Notes: a model not told the origin generated them from the sequence alone. A stretch of DNA of 64,000 nt from Candidatus Zhuqueibacterota bacterium (GCA_030950365.1 JAUZRQ010000103.1:1-64000), one strand, 5' to 3'. Positions 17,495-27,647 are shown, counted from the first letter of the stretch. Program-made: numbers and translations.

Positions 17495-17955
17495 CATGTC
17501 CGCGGGCAAAAGCGGTGACGTTTTGGGTTCGGTATCGTTTTGTGCGGGTAGTTCCCCCGACAGGATGAACAGGATCAAGCGGATAGACTTGAAACTTGCC
17601 CTTCGACTGCCAGGTGGTTCAATAAAGCAATAGTTAAGAATCATCCTGTTGTACCCCGTAATGGATGGAGCTTTACAATTACCGTCCTGGCGAATGGTCG
17701 GAATAGGATTGACACAGTGATTCTTGTACGTGGGTATTCAGCTATTTTTACCCTGAATTTTTCCTGTTTATCATGTCAATTCCGTCAAAATTGAACAAGT
17801 AACCTATAGAGTTCAACATAGAGCCACTTTCTGAGCCAGTTGTAGCAAGCAAGCCGCCACCGAGTCAGTGAAGTAAGCATCCTTGCTTGCGCTAAGCCAG
17901 AACAGATCGTTCTTGCATCTCAAAATGTGATGGTTCAAAAAAGCTGAAAACGCCG
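17495..17955. other. Long non-coding spacer between sbcD and sbcC
   Basis: This 461-nt gap is unusual because sbcD and sbcC normally overlap or abut. No convincing ORF is seen. Its right half carries TGTAGCAAGCAAG and AAGCATCCTTGCTTGCG, which resemble the palindromic repeats at 55063-55156. The spacer may have grown by insertion of a repeat unit, and sbcC may have its own promoter. Confidence 0.55.
17841..17891. repeat. Degenerate copy of a dispersed palindromic repeat
   Basis: TGTAGCA at 17841 and AAGCATCCTTGCTTG at 17875-17889 share the core of the CACAAGCA/TGCTTGTG palindromes at 55092-55156. The two parts are split by about 25 unrelated bases, so this is a degraded or rearranged copy. 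Confidence 0.5.
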
Positions 17956-20358
17956 ATGATCATTCGCTATCTGGAACTGAAAAACTACCGCCGATTCCGG
18001 CAGCAGGCGCTGGAATTCCCCGAGAATCTGGTGGGCTTCATTGGCCCGAACGGCGCCGGCAAATCCACCTTAATCGAGGCCATTGCCTGGGCGCTTTACG
18101 GCACCCGCGCCGCACGGGGCAGCAAAACCGACATCCGCTCTCAGACGGCCGGCCCGCGTGAGGTCACGGAAGTGACGCTGATCTTTGAGATTGCGGGCAC
18201 GGAATACAAGATTGTGCGGCAGTTGCGCGGCAAGAACGCGATCATGGAGGCGGCGCTGTACCGCAGCGGTAGTGACGAGCCTCTGGCCGTGCAGGAAAAA
18301 GGTGTGAATCAGTTCGTCGAGCGGCTGATTGGCCTGGATTACCGCTCGTTTTTCGCTTCGGTCTTTGCGCGTCAAAAAGACCTGGCGGCGCTGGGCAATA
18401 TGCAGCCGGAGGACCGGCGGCAGGCCATCAACCGGCTGATCAACATTGACGCCATCGATCGCGCGCGGGACCTGGCCCGACAGCGCAAAAATCAGCTCGA
18501 GAGCGAGCTATCCGGCATGAAAGCGATGATTAAAGATCCCGAGGCACTGGAGAAAGAGGTGCAGGCTTTGACCGAACAGGTTAAAAAAGAAGAAGAAGCC
18601 GAAGCCCTGGCGCAAAAAAGCGTGCAAAAGGCCAAAGCCCGTTTCGATCAGGCGAAACAGGAGTTTGAACGGCTCAGCCAGTTGCGTGACCGATATCAAA
18701 AATTGGATGCGGATATGGGCAAATGCGTGAGTGAGCAGGACGCCACCGGTCGACATCTGAAAGACACCCGCGCCGAGCTGAAAAAAATCAATAAAAGCAA
18801 AGATGACCTGAAGGCGCTGAAGCCGCATCTGGAGCGCCATGAAACGGTCAAAGCCGAAAAGGAGAAGCTGGATGCGCAAAAGGCCCGTCTGGAAAACTGG
18901 CAAAATTTGCAGGAAGAGCTAAAGCACCAACAGGAACAGGCGGAAGCGGAGCGGCGCATCGTCGAACAGGCGCGGGCTGCGCTGAGCCAGCACGGCGATC
19001 CTGAAGCGGAGCTAAAAAAACTCGAGGATCGGCAGGCTGAGCTGGATGAACGCATCGTCCGGTTCGAAAACGAACAGAAACAGGTCAATGCCGACTGCAC
19101 CGCCATTGAAGTGCAGGGCACGGATTTGAAAGAAAAATTGGGAAACATCGAAAAACTCGGTCAGGACAGCCCGTGCCCGGTATGCACGCGTCCGCTGGGC
19201 GAGCATTACAGCTCGGTGCGACAGCATCTGCAAAGCGAAATTCAGCGCTTGCGCCAGCAGTGGAAGACCGCCAATGGCCGCCGCCAGCAACTGGAAAAAG
19301 ACCTGTTGGTTTTGAAGGATCAAAAACAGGAGTTGCAAAAGCAAAAAGAAAACCTGCGTGAGGCCGTGGCTCGGCTGCAAGGCGAACGGCAGCGACTGCA
19401 GGAAGCGGAGAAGCGCTATCAACAATTCAATGCACGCGTGCAGGAGCTCAACAAAAAAATCGCCGATCTCGGCGAGATCGAATTCGACGCCGCGGAATAC
19501 GAGCGCGTGCTTCAGGAGTTCGAGAAATTGCAGAAAATCCATGAACGCGCGCTAACGCTGCAGGCGCTCATCGATCGGGAGCCGGACGAACGCCGCAAGG
19601 CTGAGGAGCTGGAGCGACGGCTGCAACAGCTCGAAGGGCAACTCTCCGAGCTTAAAAAACAGCAGGAGGCGCTGCAGTACGACGAAAAAGCCTTTCAAAA
19701 GGCCAAAGCCGAATACGACCAGGCGCTGCATGATTACAATCAGGTGCGGGACACCCTGGCCGAGGCCGGCCGGGCGCTGGCTGCGGCGCGCACGCGTTTG
19801 CAAAATGCCGAAAACGAGCTGAACACCGTGCGCGAGCAAATCCAAAAAACCGAGGAGCTGGAAACCGAGAAGCGGTACTACGAGGCCCTGGTGGAGCATT
19901 TCGGCCGCTTCCGCATGCATCTGGCCAGCCGGCTGCGACCGCTGATCGCCGCGCGCGCCAGCGAGCTGCTGCGCATGACCACTTCCGGCCGCTATAGCCT
20001 GATGGAGCTCGACGAAGAATACAGCATCCGCCTCGTGGATCAGGGCGAGACGCACAAATTACAGCGCTTTTCCGGCGGCGAACAGGACCTGGCCAATCTC
20101 TGCCTGCGCATGGCCATCAGCCAGGTGGTGGCCGAGCGTAGTGGCAAATCGCCGGTGCAATTCATCGTGCTGGATGAGGTATTCGGCTCGCAGGATCAGG
20201 ACCGGCAGCAACTCATTATGCAGGCGCTATTGCAATTGCAATCGCGGTTCCGGCAAATTTTCATCATTTCGCACGTGGAGGCGATCAAGGAAATTCTGCC
20301 GGTGATCATTCAGGTGGAATTGCTCAACGCGCAGGAAAGCCGCGCACAAATGCTGTGA
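17956..20358 (+). CDS. sbcC: SbcC/Rad50-type SMC ATPase
   Basis: The 800 residues have the SMC layout. The N-terminal lobe contains Walker A GPNGAGKST (about 29-37) and a Q-loop region with SVFARQKDLAAL. Two long coiled coils follow (about 190-400 and 430-660), rich in Lys, Glu and Gln. Between them is the zinc hook CPVC near 408 within SPCPVCTRPLG. The C-terminal lobe has the ABC signature RFSGGEQDLANLCLRMA near 705 and Walker B FIVLDEVFG near 735. With SbcD it forms the complex that processes DNA hairpins and ends. The coiled coils are shorter than in E. coli SbcC (1048 aa). Confidence 0.95.
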   Translation: MIIRYLELKNYRRFRQQALEFPENLVGFIGPNGAGKSTLIEAIAWALYGTRAARGSKTDIRSQTAGPREVTEVTLIFEIAGTEYKIVRQLRGKNAIMEAALYRSGSDEPLAVQEKGVNQFVERLIGLDYRSFFASVFARQKDLAALGNMQPEDRRQAINRLINIDAIDRARDLARQRKNQLESELSGMKAMIKDPEALEKEVQALTEQVKKEEEAEALAQKSVQKAKARFDQAKQEFERLSQLRDRYQKLDADMGKCVSEQDATGRHLKDTRAELKKINKSKDDLKALKPHLERHETVKAEKEKLDAQKARLENWQNLQEELKHQQEQAEAERRIVEQARAALSQHGDPEAELKKLEDRQAELDERIVRFENEQKQVNADCTAIEVQGTDLKEKLGNIEKLGQDSPCPVCTRPLGEHYSSVRQHLQSEIQRLRQQWKTANGRRQQLEKDLLVLKDQKQELQKQKENLREAVARLQGERQRLQEAEKRYQQFNARVQELNKKIADLGEIEFDAAEYERVLQEFEKLQKIHERALTLQALIDREPDERRKAEELERRLQQLEGQLSELKKQQEALQYDEKAFQKAKAEYDQALHDYNQVRDTLAEAGRALAAARTRLQNAENELNTVREQIQKTEELETEKRYYEALVEHFGRFRMHLASRLRPLIAARASELLRMTTSGRYSLMELDEEYSIRLVDQGETHKLQRFSGGEQDLANLCLRMAISQVVAERSGKSPVQFIVLDEVFGSQDQDRQQLIMQALLQLQSRFRQIFIISHVEAIKEILPVIIQVELLNAQESRAQML

Positions 20359-20363
20359 GGTTT

Positions 20364-21029
20364 ATGGAGAACGCATCCCCCATTCCGGTCCATCGTTTTG
20401 TTATCGATTTCAGCGTGTATTATGCCGTGCTGCCCCCCGTTCCGGAACACGACCGCAGCATCACGCTGGTGGTTCTGCACGGGTTCGGCCAGCGCTGCGA
20501 CCGCTTCATCGCGCAGTTCGGGCCGCTCGCCGAGGCCGGCATCACGGTGGTGGCGCCGCAGGCCCCGAATGCCTTTTATGTCAAATTTGAAACCCGTACG
20601 GTGGGCTTCACCTGGCTGACGCGCTATGAGCGCGATCAGGCCATCCGCGATGTTGTGACATACCTCGATCGCTTGCTGGACACGTTGCACGTCCGCAAGA
20701 ACGTCCCTCTTCAGCCATTGTATGTTCTGGGATTCAGCCAGGGCGTCTCCATGGCGTACCGCTATGCAGTTTATGGCCAGCATGCCGTGGCGGGGGTCAT
20801 TGCCTGTGGCGCAGACCTGCCCCCGGACGTGGCCGAACGGCTGCCCGGAGAACGGCCGTTCCGGGTGCTGCTGGTGCACGGTCGGGACGACACGGTGGTG
20901 CCTTTTGCTAAATGCGAGGAAGCCGAGCATCTCCTGCGGCACCACCGCATTCCACTGGATACGTTCATCTTCTCTGGTGGTCATCATATCCCACCGGAAG
21001 CCCTGCCCAAAATTCTGGATTGGCTGTGA
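20364..21029 (+). CDS. Alpha/beta-hydrolase, phospholipase/carboxylesterase family
   Basis: The 221 residues (from the ATG at 20364 after GAGG; a GTG at 20355 would overlap the sbcC stop) show a compact hydrolase fold. The elements are LVVLHGFGQRCDRF (oxyanion region), the nucleophile elbow LGFSQGVSM with Ser in GFSQG, the acid VHGRDDTVVP and the catalytic His in FSGGHHIPPE. This matches the esterase/lysophospholipase type (PF02230). It is cytosolic, with no signal peptide. It begins six nt after sbcC and may be co-transcribed, although a functional link is not expected. Confidence 0.9.
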   Translation: MENASPIPVHRFVIDFSVYYAVLPPVPEHDRSITLVVLHGFGQRCDRFIAQFGPLAEAGITVVAPQAPNAFYVKFETRTVGFTWLTRYERDQAIRDVVTYLDRLLDTLHVRKNVPLQPLYVLGFSQGVSMAYRYAVYGQHAVAGVIACGADLPPDVAERLPGERPFRVLLVHGRDDTVVPFAKCEEAEHLLRHHRIPLDTFIFSGGHHIPPEALPKILDWL

Positions 21030-21060
21030 CCGCCCGCCCCCCAATCGAGGCCAATTGGGA

Positions 21061-21882
21061 TTATTTGAGCATCAGCATTTTGGCCGATTGGCTAAAACCG
21101 CCAGCCCTGATCTGATATACATACACGCCGCTGGCCAGGGCGCGCCCGGCATGGTCCCGGCCATCCCAGACCACAGTGTACGAACCCGCAGCCTGCCGCA
21201 GTGCCACGAGCCTGCGCACGGTGCGTCCCTGCATATCGAGAATCGTCAGCCGCACCTCGGCCGGCACCGGCAGGTCGTAGCGGATGGTGGTCTGTGGATT
21301 AAATGGATTGGGGTAGTTCGGGTGCAAGGCAAATTCCGTAGGCCGACCGGCCCCGGTTTCCTCAACCGCCGTGGCCGGATCGAGAAAAAACAGGCCCTGT
21401 GCGTTGGTGGCCAGGCGGGTGGCCAGGCTATCTGAGGCCTGCACCGACCACCGGATGCCCAGCCGGGTATTTGAAGCAACCAGACCGGAGAAATCCACCA
21501 CAAGACTGGTATCCCGGGTGGTAAAGCTGGTGTCGTTGCTGTCCCACTGCAACGCCAGCGTATAGGTGACCGGATCACCATCCGGATCGACTGCATCGGA
21601 CCAGACGAACTGAACGTTATCGGCCTGCACCACGGTGCTGTCCTGCGGCTGCAAGCGGCGAAAGTCACCGGGGGCACGATTGCCTTCCATCGCCACCGAC
21701 AGGAGATTGCCACTGGCGTCGTAAGCGTAGGAAATGCGGTTGCCGTTATCATAGGTTACTTTGATCAGCCGCCCCTGGGCGTCGTATTCGTAGGTCTCGC
21801 CCGCCAGGGAGAGCTCCACAGACAAAAAGCTGACAACGAAGGCAAGAAATTTACAGGAAATGGATTTTATAATACGTTTCAT
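21061..21882 (-). CDS. Secreted YD-repeat protein with FlgD-like C-terminal sorting module
   Basis: A signal peptide (to about residue 27, ending LSLAG) precedes two RHS/YD units, TYEYDAQGRLIKVTYDNGNRI and SYAYDASGNLLSV. Then comes a fibronectin-like segment (residues 75-165) with VQFVWSDAVDPDGDPVTYTL. The last 85 residues form the sorting module: FALHPNYPNPFNPQTTIRYD, an immunoglobulin-like fold with GSYTVVWDGRDHAGRALASGVYVY, and a KMLMLK tail. By family analogy the tail directs surface attachment by a type IX-like system. It lies 93 nt downstream of the giant RHS protein, with GGAGAGG as ribosome binding site. The function is unknown; a fragment or partner of the RHS protein is possible. 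Confidence 0.88.
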   Translation of the reverse strand: MKRIIKSISCKFLAFVVSFLSVELSLAGETYEYDAQGRLIKVTYDNGNRISYAYDASGNLLSVAMEGNRAPGDFRRLQPQDSTVVQADNVQFVWSDAVDPDGDPVTYTLALQWDSNDTSFTTRDTSLVVDFSGLVASNTRLGIRWSVQASDSLATRLATNAQGLFFLDPATAVEETGAGRPTEFALHPNYPNPFNPQTTIRYDLPVPAEVRLTILDMQGRTVRRLVALRQAAGSYTVVWDGRDHAGRALASGVYVYQIRAGGFSQSAKMLMLK

Positions 21883-21975
21883 GATCCTCTCCGTGTTTGT
21901 CGGTCAAATCGTTTCATTTCGGTGCGACCCTGCAGTTGGGTCATTATAATGCCATCGGCTTTACCAATCATCCTA

Positions 21976-24900
21976 CTAATCACGACTCAACCAGTTGGTC
22001 AGGGTTTCACCGGCTCCGTAAACAAATTTGACCACGGCACCATGCTCGCCCCGTTTTATGGCGCTCTCCAGCCGACGCAGGGATTGATAGCCTTCTAACG
22101 CGGCCACGGGGACACGAATAGCCTGTTTTAGCGAATTGCTGATATTCCCACCCGTGAGTGCATCCCCGATGGCCACGGGCGCCGAGGCCAGTCCGAGTGC
22201 GCCATCCGCCAGACCGGAAGCGACTGTGCGGACGGCCGTTGCCGTACCTCCCTGGCCTTCTTTTTGCGCCTGTTTGTATTCATTCCAGGCGCCCCAGGCG
22301 CCGCCCAACACAGTACCGGCGGCTTTGGTGAAAGCGGCTCTTCTCCCAGCCCTGGCAAGGCCGGAAAAATTGCCGCTCTGCAATCCGGTGCGCACAATGG
22401 CTCTGCCCTGCCGTTTGAAAAAGGTTTCTCCTGCGGCGAAGCCCAGGCCCAAAGCGCTGCCAGTGAAATCCGGATTAATGAAAGGGGATTCCCGATCTAC
22501 TACTGGCGTTGTGGACGGTCGCGTTCTTGTAGCGGGTTGACTGACTGGCGCAGGCTCCACCACCGGGGCTTGTTTCGTGGCGGTTGCCGTCCCCGCAAAA
22601 AAACCGCTATTCCATGGGTTATCCATGTTTATTAACCGTTCTATAAATTCAAAGCTCTTGATGAAATCCCACCCTTCCTGGTCCCGGGCTGCATCCATGT
22701 CCAGAAGACCGTCTAATCCCAGTGGGTCGGCGAACCGCATCGGATTGCCATAGGCAAACTGGTACAGGCTCATGCTGCGCGGATGGAACGACGCTACCGG
22801 GTCTTCGGATATAAATTGCCTTGAGATCGCATCATAGTACCGCGCTCGCATGTAAAACAGGCCGGTTTCTCCTTCCTGCATCACGCCATATTTGCCCTGA
22901 AAGGTGAACAGATGGCCAGACTCGCCTGCCATCCCGGCGATCCGACCATAGGGGGTATAGGCATAGCGGCTGACAATGCGGCCACTGGCGTCGGTCAAAA
23001 ACAGGGTATTGCCGCGTTCATCATAATGATAAAACCGGACCTGGCCATTGGCCGCGTTGATGCTGTATAGCAGCATGCCATCTGTGGAATGGATGTAATA
23101 ACGAAAATCACTGCCTTCGCACCGTTCCACGGAAAGGACGGGTATTGGCAAAGTATAGTTCCAGATATATTCATGGCGTTCCCCCTCACTCACCCTCGAG
23201 GTGAGCTGACCAACGGCATCGTACTCAAAGCGGACCTGTTTGCCGCTTTCGGAATAGCTTTCCAATTGCGAGGCCAGATTCCAGGAATAGCTGCGCCAAT
23301 CATCGCCGGTGCGCCGTCCGAGATGGTCAAAACGGAATTGCTCCACCTGCGAAGCGGCGTCATAGGCCAGGTTTTGCGTATCGGCGTTCAACTTGAGTGG
23401 CAGGGGCACTTCGCGTTCAGCAGCCACGATTTGCCCGCCGTCGTTGCGCGTGAGCTGAATCGTTGACAGGCCCCCTTCCTCGATGCCGACCAGGTAGCCG
23501 TTAGCGTCATAAGTAAAGGTGGTGGTCACGCCGTTGGGCCGCTCGATTTGCGTCAACCGTCCCACAGGATCGAAGGTCAGACGGGTGGTCTGCTGCAACC
23601 AATCGGTGATGGTGATGGGCAAATTGCGTTCATCATAGGTGTATTCCACGGTTTTCCCGTCAGGGAGGGTCATGCGAATCATCCGCCCGGCGGCATCACG
23701 TTCAATGCGGATGCCGTTGCTGCCGATGAGGCGATCGTTGGCGTCATATTCCAGGGCCAGCCCATCGGCCGCAATCAGGCGTCCGGCGGCGTCGTATTGA
23801 AATTGCAGCCGGGTGCCGTCGGAAAACGCTTTCGCGGTTACATTGCCCAGCCCGTCGCGTTCGAAAGTGACTGAACCCATGCCCCCAGGAAAGGTCATTT
23901 TTTCCAGCCAACCGCGGCTATGGTAGGCATGGGTGGCGGTGCGTCCCAGTGGATCGGTACGGGCGGTGATACGTCCACGGGTATCTCGGGTAAAATTCCA
24001 GGCACTGCCGCGGCCATCCACGATGCGGGTCACATTACCGAGGGCATCGCGAGTGTATTGCCCCATGATGCCTCCGGCCAGGGTCATGCGATTCAGATAA
24101 CCGTTGGCATCATATTGAAGGGTGGTAAGCTGACCGTTGGCCCCTTGCACGGAAGTCAATTGGCCCATGGCATCGAATTCGAGCTGCGCGTTTCCCGAGC
24201 CAGGCTCGGCGCGCTGATTTAGCCGCCCCATTTTGTCCGCCGAATACATCCGGGTATTTCCCAGCGGGTCCGTGGTCCGGGTAAGCACGCCCTCGGCATC
24301 ATATCCCTGGCTCCAGGTACCGCCTGCCGGATCGGTCAGGCTAACGAGGTTATTCAATACGTCATATTGCATCGTGAACGTATGTCCGTTTTCATTGGTC
24401 AGTCGATTCAACCGCCCCAGGGCATCGTAAGTACGGGAGCTGACATTGCCCAGCGGATCGGTGATCTGTACCAGACGATCGAGTCCTTCGTAGGCATACG
24501 AGGTGCGATTCCCCAGCGGATCGGTCAATCCGGTAAGATTGCCGTTAGCATCGTAATCAAAAATGATCTGGCTACCGCGTTCATCGGTCAGAGACAGCAG
24601 GCGATCGCTTGCGTCGTACATAAAGATGCGACTGCTGCCGTCGGGGCGATTGATCCGTACCAGTCGATCAAAGGCATCATAGTCGAAGGCTGTCTTCTGG
24701 CCAAATTCATCCGTCATGGAAGCCAGAGTGCCGTTGGCGTTATAGCTGTTGGTAATAGTGCCCCCCAGTGGATTGCTCACGGTCACGACCTGTCCACGGC
24801 CGTTGTAGGTATAATTCCAAGGGTTGCCGGCGCGATCGGTCCACGAAATGAGGTTACCGCTGGCATCATAGGTGAATTGCTCACGGGTGCCATCAGGAAA

Positions 24901-27543
24901 GGTGATGGCGGCTGGATCATAAAACATCAAGCCCGCCACCTCACGCGCGGTATATTCGAGACTGACGATACTACCGTCGGCGCGGTTGATTTGCGTGGCC
25001 AGGCCGCTCGGATCATGATACGTGTAACTGAACGCGTTATTGTTACGATCCGTGAGTGCATTTCGCCGGCCTGTACCGTCATAGCCCTGGGTGATGGTCT
25101 GCCCGGTTTTACTCTGGATGGCAGTGTTCTTCCCTTCGGCATCGTGGAAGTAGGTTTCCGTATTGCCGAAGGCATCGGTTACCACGGTTTCCATCGGCGT
25201 CCGGGTTTTGTTATATTGAAACCGATGCTTGTTGCCGTTTGCATCGGTCTGGGTGACCACCCTTCCTTCGGCATCGTAGGTCTGGGAGTATGGTACGTTA
25301 CCGCGTGGCAGGGTTTTGCTGGTCAGCAATCCCGGGATGGAATGGGCTTCATCATAGGCGTACGTTGTTGTTTTGCCACTGGCATCGGTCACCCCGGTCA
25401 GGTTACTGCCCGTATGCTGGTAGGCAACGGTACGCGTGCCGTCACTGACGCCAGTCAATCGGTTCTCAGCATCGTAAGTGAAGGTCAGGGTTCGGCCCAG
25501 GCCGTCGGAAATGGAGGCAAGCCGGCCGTTACTGTAACTCAAAGTGTGCGCATTGCCGCGGCCGTCTTCAATTTTTACCCATTTGCCGGTGTCATCAAAC
25601 GTCCACAAACGGTTGCTGCGGGGATCGCCAAGGATGAAATTGGCGCCGCTTTCCACCAATTGAAACGGGACATCGCGTTTCCCTCGCAGCTCCCATGCGC
25701 CGTTGGTCTGTTCAAACTCTATTATCCGCCCGCGATAGGTGACGATTTCGATGCGGGTGTCGCTAATCCGGGTGAGCTTTCCGTCGAAACGGTGCAGCCA
25801 GTTGGTGCCGAGAGCACTGCGGATTTTTGCGTCCTGCCCGAGATGGGAGGCGTAATACCGCTCAAAAATCAGAGGCATGGGGCCACCCAGGTACAGATCG
25901 GGCGCTTCCAGGAAAAACAGCTCTCCGGTAAACAGATTGATGGGATCGCGGGTGGTAGCGCTTTGGATAAGATTGGCATGAGTCATTGGGGGGCTCTGCA
26001 CATAATCTAGCACCTCCAGCCGGGTAATCCCACCCACGTAATCGAGCGTTATGTTGCCGGGATGGATCGGCTGGAGCGCGTTGGCCGTGGTCGTTATTTC
26101 GCCCATAAAGGAGCCCGTTAGCGTCCAAGAAAATCTCCCCTTCTCTTTCGAATAAAGCATTGCAGTCACCACCAGGCGCTCCGCCTTATCGCCAAAAAAG
26201 CGTTTGGCGAATGGCATCTCTTGCCGGATTTCCACGCCCATGTCGGTCATTCGCCACTCCGAGAAAATATATCCCGATGCTGCCGGTTCGATGGTTGATT
26301 TGCCGATCCCGGCCGTCGATCCCCCCGGCTGTTGCGGGATGAAATCATCGCTTAAAGATTGCCCTGCGTAGATCAAATTGCCGTTTTCATCGCGCGCAAA
26401 TGCGAACACCCTATCGCGGTCTGAGCCGCCCAGGTAGGAACTCGCCTGGATGCTTTTGGCAAAAGGCGTCAGCACCGCCACAAAGCCGTCCTCGGAACCG
26501 CCGCCAAAATTGGCTTGAAACGCGTTGACGACGGGCATATCCGTTGAGGATGTCCTGCCCCAGATGTGCACATTCCCGTCCACATCCACAGCGATGCCAT
26601 GCAAATTGTCATAATCGGTGCCGCCCAGGTAGGTGGCGGTTTCCAGGGCCCCGGTGGGACTGAAAACCGCCACATAGGTATCACTGACCCCCCCTGCGAA
26701 ATTGGCCTGAAGGGCATCTTTGGTTATGAGGTCGGAGGACAAAGTACCGCCGGCGAGATAGATATTACCTGCAGCATCGACCGCGATCTCATTTCCGTAT
26801 TCGTTCCCGGAGCCTCCATACGTGAAACCAAGCACTTCGGTCAGGACATTGTTGCTTTCACTGAGCTTCACCACGACTGCCTGCGAGGCGCCCAGGACGC
26901 TGCCGGGATTCCCCGACGGGAAATCCCTGGAAAGGGTCTCGCAGGAGATATAAATGTTTCCGTCGCTGTCCAGAGCCAAACCTGGATGGTTTGCCTCGGA
27001 GCTTGAACCTCCGATGCGGGTGGAGGTAAGCACGTTGCCGTCGCTGTCCAGGATGGCTAAAAAGTTGTCCAGGGAACCGCCGGTGTAGAGCGGATTGACC
27101 ACCGGAAAATCATCGGAAAATGTGGTGCCCACTACATAAATGCGGCCATCGGGGCCAACCGCCACATCGGAGGCCTGATCCAAATAACTGCCACCGATGA
27201 AGACCGTCCACAGCACCTGTCCCTGCTCGGTGGAATTGGTCGGCAGCGTGATTTTACTGACAAAGGCATCGCGAGATTGGGGACTGGCGTTGGTGCCCGG
27301 GAAGCTTGGAGAGCTGGTGAAGCCGACCACGATGATGGTACCGTCCGGGGACTTGGCCATATCATACACGAAGTCGCTGCCGCTGCCGCCGAAGTAGGAG
27401 GCGTACACCACCTCAGGCGACATGGTCTGTTCCTGAGCCTGGGAATTGCCCGACGTCCCTACAATAACCATTACCAGGAAGCCCACCCCCGACATGATGA
27501 GGCGTTGGCTGAATAAAAAATCAGGCTTAATTTTTGTAAGCAT
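21976..27543 (-). CDS. Giant SBBP-RHS repeat protein with unique C-terminal region, polymorphic-toxin-like
   Basis: The ATG at 27543 follows AGGAG; a TTG two codons upstream is less likely. The 1855 residues comprise a signal peptide and then SBBP beta-propeller repeats (about 48-410), with units such as YFGGSGSDFVYDMAKSPDGT. A DUF6531-like entry domain follows near 530 (DPINLFTGELFF) and a long YD-repeat barrel at about 620-1515. The RHS core lies at about 1515-1615: GLFYMRARYYD, then YGNPMRFADPLGLDG. The final 240 residues leave the RHS pattern: a Pro-rich linker and Gly/Ala-rich helical stretches. By family knowledge RHS shells enclose a variable C-terminal effector. No nuclease motif or downstream immunity gene is evident. 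Confidence 0.9.
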   Translation of the reverse strand: MLTKIKPDFLFSQRLIMSGVGFLVMVIVGTSGNSQAQEQTMSPEVVYASYFGGSGSDFVYDMAKSPDGTIIVVGFTSSPSFPGTNASPQSRDAFVSKITLPTNSTEQGQVLWTVFIGGSYLDQASDVAVGPDGRIYVVGTTFSDDFPVVNPLYTGGSLDNFLAILDSDGNVLTSTRIGGSSSEANHPGLALDSDGNIYISCETLSRDFPSGNPGSVLGASQAVVVKLSESNNVLTEVLGFTYGGSGNEYGNEIAVDAAGNIYLAGGTLSSDLITKDALQANFAGGVSDTYVAVFSPTGALETATYLGGTDYDNLHGIAVDVDGNVHIWGRTSSTDMPVVNAFQANFGGGSEDGFVAVLTPFAKSIQASSYLGGSDRDRVFAFARDENGNLIYAGQSLSDDFIPQQPGGSTAGIGKSTIEPAASGYIFSEWRMTDMGVEIRQEMPFAKRFFGDKAERLVVTAMLYSKEKGRFSWTLTGSFMGEITTTANALQPIHPGNITLDYVGGITRLEVLDYVQSPPMTHANLIQSATTRDPINLFTGELFFLEAPDLYLGGPMPLIFERYYASHLGQDAKIRSALGTNWLHRFDGKLTRISDTRIEIVTYRGRIIEFEQTNGAWELRGKRDVPFQLVESGANFILGDPRSNRLWTFDDTGKWVKIEDGRGNAHTLSYSNGRLASISDGLGRTLTFTYDAENRLTGVSDGTRTVAYQHTGSNLTGVTDASGKTTTYAYDEAHSIPGLLTSKTLPRGNVPYSQTYDAEGRVVTQTDANGNKHRFQYNKTRTPMETVVTDAFGNTETYFHDAEGKNTAIQSKTGQTITQGYDGTGRRNALTDRNNNAFSYTYHDPSGLATQINRADGSIVSLEYTAREVAGLMFYDPAAITFPDGTREQFTYDASGNLISWTDRAGNPWNYTYNGRGQVVTVSNPLGGTITNSYNANGTLASMTDEFGQKTAFDYDAFDRLVRINRPDGSSRIFMYDASDRLLSLTDERGSQIIFDYDANGNLTGLTDPLGNRTSYAYEGLDRLVQITDPLGNVSSRTYDALGRLNRLTNENGHTFTMQYDVLNNLVSLTDPAGGTWSQGYDAEGVLTRTTDPLGNTRMYSADKMGRLNQRAEPGSGNAQLEFDAMGQLTSVQGANGQLTTLQYDANGYLNRMTLAGGIMGQYTRDALGNVTRIVDGRGSAWNFTRDTRGRITARTDPLGRTATHAYHSRGWLEKMTFPGGMGSVTFERDGLGNVTAKAFSDGTRLQFQYDAAGRLIAADGLALEYDANDRLIGSNGIRIERDAAGRMIRMTLPDGKTVEYTYDERNLPITITDWLQQTTRLTFDPVGRLTQIERPNGVTTTFTYDANGYLVGIEEGGLSTIQLTRNDGGQIVAAEREVPLPLKLNADTQNLAYDAASQVEQFRFDHLGRRTGDDWRSYSWNLASQLESYSESGKQVRFEYDAVGQLTSRVSEGERHEYIWNYTLPIPVLSVERCEGSDFRYYIHSTDGMLLYSINAANGQVRFYHYDERGNTLFLTDASGRIVSRYAYTPYGRIAGMAGESGHLFTFQGKYGVMQEGETGLFYMRARYYDAISRQFISEDPVASFHPRSMSLYQFAYGNPMRFADPLGLDGLLDMDAARDQEGWDFIKSFEFIERLINMDNPWNSGFFAGTATATKQAPVVEPAPVSQPATRTRPSTTPVVDRESPFINPDFTGSALGLGFAAGETFFKRQGRAIVRTGLQSGNFSGLARAGRRAAFTKAAGTVLGGAWGAWNEYKQAQKEGQGGTATAVRTVASGLADGALGLASAPVAIGDALTGGNISNSLKQAIRVPVAALEGYQSLRRLESAIKRGEHGAVVKFVYGAGETLTNWLSRD

Positions 27544-27647
27544 TATCAATTCTCCTGATTAAAGTAAAAAAACACTTCCGAGAAACGATTAATCCATTTA
27601 ATAGGGAAGCCACTTTTGCCGCACCCAATACCTTATAACTCCAAGAA

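Noticed and set aside
16337-17644. Minus-strand frame over sbcD
   Set aside because: sbcD has all metallophosphoesterase motifs; the opposite frame has none.
24367-26010. Long plus-strand frame (547 codons)
   Set aside because: It is antisense to the RHS repeats; its regular pattern mirrors the YD repeats and has no independent start signal.
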